A DNA stretch of 11,053 nucleotides from JBCBTJ01 sp964597685. GTDB taxonomy: Bacteria > Pseudomonadota > Alphaproteobacteria > Caulobacterales > Hyphomonadaceae. The notes under the pieces are model-generated. The model was not told where the DNA came from and searched no databases. It saw only the letters and a program-made list of their open reading frames with translations. The position numbers and the translations under genes are program-made. Positions within the stretch are counted from its first letter, which is position 1. Each line of letters starts with the position of its first letter. Shown here in pieces: positions 6,694-11,053 of the stretch. The stretch is taken from the NCBI GenBank assembly GCA_964597685.1, contig CAZQZC010000081.1, forward strand, positions 1-11,053, in the 5' to 3' direction.

Positions 6694-7131
6694 ATGGTCC
6701 GCGCTGCACTGATCCTCGCCGCCGCGGCGCTGATCATCGCGGGGATCTACCATGTCGCCCTCATCTTCGGCGATCCGACCTGCTCGACCTTCGCCGGCGC
6801 GCCGCCGGAAATCGAGCAGTCTCTGCGCGAGGGCACAGCGACCGCTCCGGTCGTCATCAGCCTGATCGCCCTGTTCCTTTTTGGCGTGGCCGGCGCCGGC
6901 CTGTCTGGCGCGAACCTCTTGCCCCGCCCGCCCCTGTTGCGCTGGATCCCGGGGGGCGTTGCAATCCTGTTTCTCCTGCGCGGCGCGGCGATCATACCGC
7001 AGGCGATGGCGGCGAAGTGGACCGCTGCGTTCGATCTGTTCCATCTGTCCGCGTCCGCGCTGATCATATTTATCGGAGCCGCGTATCTCGCAGGCGCACT
7101 TCGTCCCCCGGCGCGGGTCGTTTCCCCGTGA
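6694..7131 (+). CDS. Four-helix membrane protein of unknown function between map and radC
   Basis: The 145-residue product has about four hydrophobic segments, roughly 4-25, 50-74, 85-104 and 112-136. A hydrophilic stretch after the first one (GDPTCSTFAGAPPEIEQSLR, 26-45) contains the single cysteine, Cys30. It should be an inner-membrane protein. I do not recognise its family with confidence, and no catalytic or cofactor motif is visible. The ATG at 6694 is served by AGGAG about 10 bases upstream, inside the 3' end of map. Its stop codon overlaps the GTG start of radC by 4 bases (GTGA), so translation of radC is probably coupled to it. Base composition matches the neighbours, so nothing suggests recent acquisition. 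Confidence 0.82.
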   Translation: MVRAALILAAAALIIAGIYHVALIFGDPTCSTFAGAPPEIEQSLREGTATAPVVISLIALFLFGVAGAGLSGANLLPRPPLLRWIPGGVAILFLLRGAAIIPQAMAAKWTAAFDLFHLSASALIIFIGAAYLAGALRPPARVVSP

Positions 7132-7817
7132 CGACCGAGCTTGAAAAACCGCACTGGCAAGGCCACCGCGACCGGCTGCGCAGCAAGCTGATCAAGCGGG
7201 GGGCGGACGCGCTTGAAGACTACGAATTGCTGGAAACACTGCTCTTCGCCTTTATCCCGCGCCGCGACGTCAAACCGATCGCCAAGGCGCTCTTGCGCCG
7301 TTTCGGCGCGCTCTCTGCCGTTCTGGCCGCGGACCCGAAGGATATGGTGCAGGTCGACGGCGTCGGAGAGACGGCCGCCAGCTACCTGAAGGCCGTCGCC
7401 GAACTTCACGCCAGGGCGGCGCGCGAAGAGATTGCGGGGCGTCCTATCCTGTCCTCTTGGAGCGCCCTGCTCGCCTATGTCCGCGGACAATTGCAACATG
7501 AAGCGCGAGAGCAGTTCCGCGTGGTGTTTCTGGACCGGAAGAACCAACTGATCGCAGACGAGATCATGGGACACGGAACCGTTGACCACGCGCCGGTCTA
7601 TCCGCGCGAGATTGCGCGCCGGGCGCTGGAGCTGTCGGCGTCGGCGTTGATCCTCGTCCACAACCATCCGTCGGGCGACCCGACGCCCAGCCGAGCCGAC
7701 ATCGACATGACGCGCGAAATCGTCGACGCGCTGTCGCCGCTAGAGATCGTCGTCCACGATCATCTCATCGCCGGACGCGGCGGCGTGACCAGCTTGAAGT
7801 CGTCGGGTCTCATCTAA
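7128..7817 (+). CDS. radC: RadC family JAMM/MPN-domain protein
   Basis: The 229-residue product has the standard RadC layout. An N-terminal helix-hairpin-helix region contains a VDGVGETAASYLKAV segment (76-90). The C-terminal JAMM metalloprotease-like domain has Glu145 (DEIMG), His178 and His180 (LVHNHPSGD) and Asp191 (PSRADIDMT), so the zinc site E...HxH...D is complete. Despite its name, RadC is no longer considered a proven DNA-repair enzyme; the family's biochemical role is undetermined. I start it at GTG 7128, which overlaps the previous stop as GTGA and leaves MTTELEKPHWQGHRDRLR as the N-terminus, matching the usual HxGHRxRL(R) beginning. An open frame extends back to 7017, but that stretch lies inside the upstream gene and does not resemble RadC. 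The Shine-Dalgarno is weak, which fits translational coupling. It is the last gene of the sfsA-map group. Confidence 0.94.
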   Translation: MTTELEKPHWQGHRDRLRSKLIKRGADALEDYELLETLLFAFIPRRDVKPIAKALLRRFGALSAVLAADPKDMVQVDGVGETAASYLKAVAELHARAAREEIAGRPILSSWSALLAYVRGQLQHEAREQFRVVFLDRKNQLIADEIMGHGTVDHAPVYPREIARRALELSASALILVHNHPSGDPTPSRADIDMTREIVDALSPLEIVVHDHLIAGRGGVTSLKSSGLI

Positions 7818-7874
7818 TCGCTTGCTCATGCGCTGAAGACGGATACCGTGAGCGCAAGAAAGAACAAACGACGG

Positions 7875-7900
7875 GGCGCGCAAACGCGCCGGGAGGAGAG
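7875..7900 (+). promoter_or_regulatory. Hairpin immediately beside a strong ribosome-binding site, leader of the MFS gene
   Basis: A perfect 6-bp stem GGCGCG (7875-7880) / CGCGCC (7885-7890) with a CAAA loop ends directly against GGGAGGAGAG (7891-7900), the Shine-Dalgarno of the transporter starting at 7903. No T-tract follows, so it is not an ordinary terminator. A stable stem touching the ribosome-binding site could tune translation or stabilise the 5' end, or it may be chance in GC-rich DNA. The rest of the 85-base gap after radC holds only an imperfect inverted repeat (CTTGCTCA at 7821-7828 against TGAGCGCAAG at 7849-7858). Confidence 0.5.
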
Positions 7901-7902
7901 AC

Positions 7903-9420
7903 ATGACCGACGCGACCGCCGCGGACGCGCCGCTGAGGCCCGTTGAAACGGTCGAGGGCTACGGATCGCGAGCCTACCGCGCTTATGTCCTGTTCGCTCT
8001 GTTCATCGTCTACATGTTCAATTTCATCGACCGGACGCTGATCGGCGTTCTGGGCGATCCAATTCGCGAAACGTTCGGCATCTCCGACACGATGATCGGT
8101 CTTTTGTCCGGTCCGGCCTTCGCCGTACTCTATACGGTGCTCGGCATTCCGTTCGCCATGTTGGCGGAGCGGGCCAATCGGACAACCATCATCGCCGTGG
8201 CAATGGCCGTCTGGTCCGCGATGACGGCGGTCTGCGGGATCGCTCAAACCACGACGCAATTCGCCCTCGGGCGGATCGGCGTCGGCATCGGCGAGGCCGG
8301 ATGTTCGCCGCCGTCCCATTCCTTGATCTCGGATTATTTCCCGCCGGAGAAACGCGCCACGGCGCTGTCGATCTACTCGCTGGGGATCCCGATCGGCTCC
8401 ATGGCGGCCGCGCTCGCGGGCGCCTATTTCGCCACGCGCGAAGGCCTCGATTGGCGCACGGCGTTCATTTGGCTGGGCCTTCCCGGCGTTGCGCTGGCGC
8501 TGATCTTCCGGCTGACCGTGACAGAACCCCCGCGGGGCTATTCCGATCCGGGCGGCGCCGCGGCCGCCGCCAAGCGCGCGAAGCCCTCGCCCTTCGCGGT
8601 GTTCGGCGTGATCGCCCGGAAGCCGGCCTTCTGGCACGTCGCCATGGGCGGCGCGCTCGCCTCGTTCGTCGGCTATGGCGTCGGCCAGTTCACCACGCCC
8701 TTCTGGCTGCGCGTGCACGAATTGCCATTGATGCAGGCCGCGCTGCTCTACGGCCTCGTCCTCGGCGTCTTCGCCGCGCTTGGCACGTTCCTATCGGGCT
8801 GGATCGCCGACAGGGTCCGCAAGCGCCACCCCAACGGCATGGCCTGGATCCCGGCGCTCGGCTTCGCCATCAGCGTGCCGGCCTATATCGTCGGCTTTAA
8901 CACGGTCGCCTTCTCATCCGGCTGGACCGCGATCATCATCTCGATGCCCTTCTTCGCCATCGCGGCGGTGACCCATTACTTCTACCTTTCGCCCATGTTC
9001 ACGGTGACGCAGAACCTTGTCGAGCCGCGCATGCGCGCCACGGCGGCGGCGGTCCTGCTCTTCATCGTGAACATTATCGGCTATGCCGGCGGCCCGCCGG
9101 TCATCGGCTGGTTCTCAGACACCGCAGCGTCCTGGAACCTTGAACGTAATGACGCGCCGGTGACGCTGAGCGAGTGTAATGCGTTCGAGTCCGAACTCAC
9201 CAAGGCGCGCAAAAAGCGCGAGGGCGCTTTGGAAGGACAAGCGCTGGCCGACGTCGCCGGCCAATACGCCGCCCATTGCAAATCGCCCCGCGCGGACGGC
9301 GTGCGCTTCGCGGCGTCCGTCGGCGTCTTGATCTATCTCTGGGCGGCGCTGCACTATCTTCTCATGGGCCGCACGTTAAAGCGGGACACGTGGAGGCCGG
9401 ATGAAGCGCTCGCCGGCTGA
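7903..9420 (+). CDS. Spinster-like major facilitator superfamily (MFS) transporter
   Basis: The 505-residue protein has 12 predicted helices, from about 26-48 to 467-489, with a charged central loop near 208-230. Family marks are FNFIDRTLIGVL (39-50), the loop-2/3 motif LAERANR (87-93), GRIGVGIGEAGCSPPSHSLI (123-142), YFPPEKRATALSIY (145-158) and the repeat loop-2/3 motif WIADRVRKRHP in the second half (300-310). Together these resemble the bacterial relatives of spinster (Spns) transporters rather than sugar or drug exporters. The cargo is not determined; lipid-like or organic-anion substrates are possible by family. An unusually long hydrophilic loop of about 60 residues (404-465) separates helices 11 and 12, is predicted to be periplasmic and contains Cys425 and Cys459. 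The ATG at 7903 has a near-perfect GGAGGAGA site upstream. Its stop lies only 7 bases before thrB, suggesting one transcript. Confidence 0.92.
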   Translation: MTDATAADAPLRPVETVEGYGSRAYRAYVLFALFIVYMFNFIDRTLIGVLGDPIRETFGISDTMIGLLSGPAFAVLYTVLGIPFAMLAERANRTTIIAVAMAVWSAMTAVCGIAQTTTQFALGRIGVGIGEAGCSPPSHSLISDYFPPEKRATALSIYSLGIPIGSMAAALAGAYFATREGLDWRTAFIWLGLPGVALALIFRLTVTEPPRGYSDPGGAAAAAKRAKPSPFAVFGVIARKPAFWHVAMGGALASFVGYGVGQFTTPFWLRVHELPLMQAALLYGLVLGVFAALGTFLSGWIADRVRKRHPNGMAWIPALGFAISVPAYIVGFNTVAFSSGWTAIIISMPFFAIAAVTHYFYLSPMFTVTQNLVEPRMRATAAAVLLFIVNIIGYAGGPPVIGWFSDTAASWNLERNDAPVTLSECNAFESELTKARKKREGALEGQALADVAGQYAAHCKSPRADGVRFAASVGVLIYLWAALHYLLMGRTLKRDTWRPDEALAG

Positions 9421-9427
9421 TTGAACC

Positions 9428-10396
9428 ATGGCGGTCTACACACAGGTGGACGATTCCGCGCTGGCGGACTTCCTATCGGAGTACGATCTCGGCGCGCCGC
9501 GAGCCTTTAAGGGCATCGCAGAAGGCGTTGAAAATTCGAACTATTACCTCGAAACGACTGCGGGTCGCTTCATTCTCACCCTGTTTGAGAAACGCGCCAA
9601 TCCGGCCGATTTACCCTGGTTCATCGCGCTCAAGCGCCACCTGGCCGCCAAGGGATTTCCGGCGCCAGAACCCGTGCCGGCGCGCGACGGCGACGCGCTG
9701 CGCCGGCTTTGCAGACGGCCGGCCGTCATCGTCACGTTCCTCAACGGTCTGAGCCCGCGCAGGCCGAGCATAGCCCAATGCCGCGCCGTCGGCGCGGCGC
9801 TGGCGCGCATGCATGCCGCCCTCGCCGACTTCCCCCAGCCGCCCCGTCCAAACGATCTCGGCCCCGCCTCTTGGCCGAAATTATGGGCGGGACGCGCCGA
9901 CTTGGCCGACGAATTGGAGCCCGGCCTGGCGGCGCGCATAGAGTCCGACCTCGCCGCGATCGCGCGCGCAAAGCCCGCCTCGGCGCAAATCCCGCGCGGC
10001 GTGATCCATGCGGATCTGTTTCCCGACAACACCTTCTTCATCGGGGACGACTTCACAGGCGCGATCGATTTCTACTTCGCCTGCAACGATGCGCTCGCCT
10101 ATGATTTGGCCGTCTGTCTGAATTCGTGGGCGTTCGAGGGCGGTGCGGAATACAATTACTCCAAGGGCGCGTCGCTGATCGCCGGCTACCAAAGCGTCAG
10201 ACCCCTGGAGCCCGCCGAGCGCGAGGTTTTGCCAACGCTCTGCTTGGGGGCCGCGATGCGCTTTTTCCTCACCCGGTTGGTCGATTGGGCGGAGACGCCG
10301 AAGGACGCTCTTGTCCGTCCCAAAGACCCGCTGGACTATGCCGCACGGCTCGCGTTTCATAGACGCACGCGCAGCGCGGAGGCTTATGGGGCGTGA
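9428..10396 (+). CDS. thrB: Homoserine kinase (ThrB, aminoglycoside-phosphotransferase-like fold)
   Basis: The 322-residue product phosphorylates L-homoserine to O-phosphohomoserine, the penultimate step to threonine, in the cytosol. It belongs to the choline-kinase/aminoglycoside-phosphotransferase-like type found in many proteobacteria, not the GHMP-kinase type of E. coli. Family segments are FKGIAEGVENSNYYLET (27-43), RFILTLFEKR (47-56), the Brenner motif VIHADLFPDNTFF (192-204) with catalytic Asp196 and Asn201, the metal-binding Asp214 in GAIDFYFACND (211-221) and YDLAVCLNSWAF (225-236). Length is normal. The ATG at 9428 gives the usual MAVYTQV start; its Shine-Dalgarno is weak and it lies 7 bases after the transporter stop, so reinitiation is plausible. 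No other threonine gene is in view. Its stop overlaps the start of the next gene as GTGA. In many alphaproteobacteria thrB sits beside ispH and rnhA; here the upstream neighbour is a transporter. Confidence 0.96.
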   Translation: MAVYTQVDDSALADFLSEYDLGAPRAFKGIAEGVENSNYYLETTAGRFILTLFEKRANPADLPWFIALKRHLAAKGFPAPEPVPARDGDALRRLCRRPAVIVTFLNGLSPRRPSIAQCRAVGAALARMHAALADFPQPPRPNDLGPASWPKLWAGRADLADELEPGLAARIESDLAAIARAKPASAQIPRGVIHADLFPDNTFFIGDDFTGAIDFYFACNDALAYDLAVCLNSWAFEGGAEYNYSKGASLIAGYQSVRPLEPAEREVLPTLCLGAAMRFFLTRLVDWAETPKDALVRPKDPLDYAARLAFHRRTRSAEAYGA

Positions 10397-10995
10397 CCGA
10401 ATTCGGACCGAACGGCGCCGTTGTCAGCCCCCTGGGGTCGGCGGGGTCCAAGCCGGCGCCAAACGGCGGGCGGGGCAAGATCGAACGCGTGAGATTGGCC
10501 GTGCTTCTCTGCGGCCTGGTGTCCAGCCTCGCCGTTGCGCTCGCCGGCATGGTGGGTTTGGTCGCGCTGGGGATCGTCCAGGGATTGGCCGGCGCCGAGA
10601 GCTTGGGCCAGTCGGACAATCCTTTCCTGACAGGCATGATCCTGACGCTTGGGCTGTCGGTGCTGAATTGGGTGGCGTTCTTCCTGACCATCCCGGCGGC
10701 CTGGATCGTCTTGGCCCTGTCGCTGGGGCGGTTCCCGCACCGCGGAATTGTCGCCGGCGGAGCGTACACCCGCTGGGGCGCGATCTGGGGCGCGTTGATC
10801 GTCAGCGCGTTCGCCGTTCCGTTGAGCATGTTTCTCAACTCGCAATTCGGCCTCGACGCCGCGGGGCGCGCCGCCGGCAGCCTGGCGGCCAGCGCCTTCA
10901 GCGGCGGGCTCGGCGGCGCCGCGACCGGATTGCTGTTCGTCCTCATCGTGCGGCCGGCCGAACAGGTGCGACGCATTGCGGTCGACGTGTTCTGA
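10393..10995 (+). CDS. Uncharacterised multi-helix membrane protein translationally coupled to thrB
   Basis: The 200-residue product has a Gly/Pro/Ser-rich hydrophilic N-terminus (about 1-32, containing SPLGSAGSKPAPNGGRGK) followed by about four hydrophobic segments near 34-64, 80-110, 125-147 and 158-187, and a short basic C-terminal tail. It is most likely an inner-membrane protein with a flexible N-terminal extension. I do not recognise the family and see no active-site motif. The start is GTG at 10393, overlapping the thrB stop by 4 bases (GTGA), which strongly suggests co-translation. An internal start near the first helix is possible because the N-terminal 30 residues are low in complexity, but no better ribosome-binding site was found there. 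Base composition matches thrB. Confidence 0.78.
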   Translation: MTEFGPNGAVVSPLGSAGSKPAPNGGRGKIERVRLAVLLCGLVSSLAVALAGMVGLVALGIVQGLAGAESLGQSDNPFLTGMILTLGLSVLNWVAFFLTIPAAWIVLALSLGRFPHRGIVAGGAYTRWGAIWGALIVSAFAVPLSMFLNSQFGLDAAGRAAGSLAASAFSGGLGGAATGLLFVLIVRPAEQVRRIAVDVF

Positions 10996-11037
10996 CATCT
11001 GTTGACCCGAGCGGTGAACGGCCTCACCTCCCCAGCC

Positions 11038-11053
11038 ATGACCAAAGTGATCG
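11038..11053 (+). CDS. Possible 5' end of another gene, cut by the window end
   Basis: An ATG at 11038 begins M-T-K-V-I and runs off the window. The same frame has an earlier GTG at 11014 (MNGLTSPAMTKVI) and is open back to the stop at 10995. No Shine-Dalgarno is visible before either start, so this may not be a gene. RNase HI proteins commonly start like MTKVI-[IVA]-[YF]-TDG and rnhA commonly follows thrB in alphaproteobacteria, so rnhA is a guess from context, not an identification. Confidence 0.25.

Noticed and set aside
5869..7044. A 391-residue minus-strand frame opposite map
   Set aside because: It lies antisense to an unmistakable methionine aminopeptidase, and its Arg/Asp/Gly/His-rich translation looks like the reverse of GC-rich coding sequence.
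6747..7667. A 306-residue minus-strand frame across the membrane protein and radC
   Set aside because: Both plus-strand genes are supported by start signals or family motifs; this is a shadow.
7821..7858. Imperfect inverted repeat CTTGCTCA / TGAGCGCAAG after radC
   Set aside because: The arms carry a two-base bulge and are not followed by T residues, so it is not a convincing terminator or operator.
7810..8718. A 302-residue minus-strand frame opposite the MFS gene
   Set aside because: The opposite strand encodes a clear 12-helix transporter; the antisense product has no recognisable motif.
10269..11045. Minus-strand frames across the end of thrB and the last membrane protein
   Set aside because: They cover the certain thrB 3' end; their translations are low in complexity and lack family features.
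1..11053. Mobile element, prophage, CRISPR, toxin-antitoxin or defence system
   Set aside because: No transposase, integrase, repeat array, target-site duplications or small paired toxin-antitoxin genes were seen; base composition is even throughout. A tRNA lies at the left edge, but its 3' end is outside the window and no integrase or direct repeat suggests use as an attachment site.

Overview
The window is GC-rich, densely packed bacterial chromosomal DNA, most likely from an alphaproteobacterium. The pointers are the closely spaced sfsA-map-(membrane protein)-radC group, a homoserine kinase of the choline-kinase-like fold, the fused cyclic-nucleotide-domain/thioredoxin-reductase-like protein, and GTG starts with 4-base GTGA overlaps. 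This placement is inference from gene content; no 16S or other marker is present. I see no insertion sequence, prophage, CRISPR array or integrase. The region reads as core and near-core genome rather than a mobile island.

Layout. Bases 1-71 hold most of a tRNA-Leu(UAA) on the minus strand, cut by the window edge. An enoyl-CoA hydratase-family gene (118-894, minus) is divergent from a large flavoprotein fused to a cNMP-like domain (967-2640, plus), which ends in a good candidate intrinsic terminator. A CinA-type molybdopterin-binding-fold gene (2767-3522, minus) is divergent from a small four-helix membrane protein (3720-4202, plus). That gene converges on a TauD/TfdA-type dioxygenase (4220-5077, minus).

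From 5146 everything reads rightwards. The first unit is sfsA, map, an uncharacterised membrane protein and radC (5146-7817), with gaps of 15 and 6 bases and then a 4-base overlap, so probably one transcript. After an 85-base gap that ends in a hairpin beside a strong Shine-Dalgarno sequence comes a second unit: a spinster-like MFS transporter, thrB (homoserine kinase) and an uncharacterised membrane protein (7903-10995). The last bases may begin another gene; its first residues would fit RNase HI, but only five codons are visible.

Functionally this is mostly housekeeping: translation (tRNA-Leu, N-terminal methionine removal), threonine synthesis and small-molecule oxidation or transport. The points that deserve a second look are at protein level. 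The flavoprotein has lost every CxxC and has a degenerate cyclic-nucleotide pocket. The crotonase lacks its second catalytic glutamate. The transporter has a long cysteine-bearing loop between its last two helices. Two small membrane proteins of unknown function are translationally coupled to radC and thrB. I found no convincing evidence of a wholly new system.
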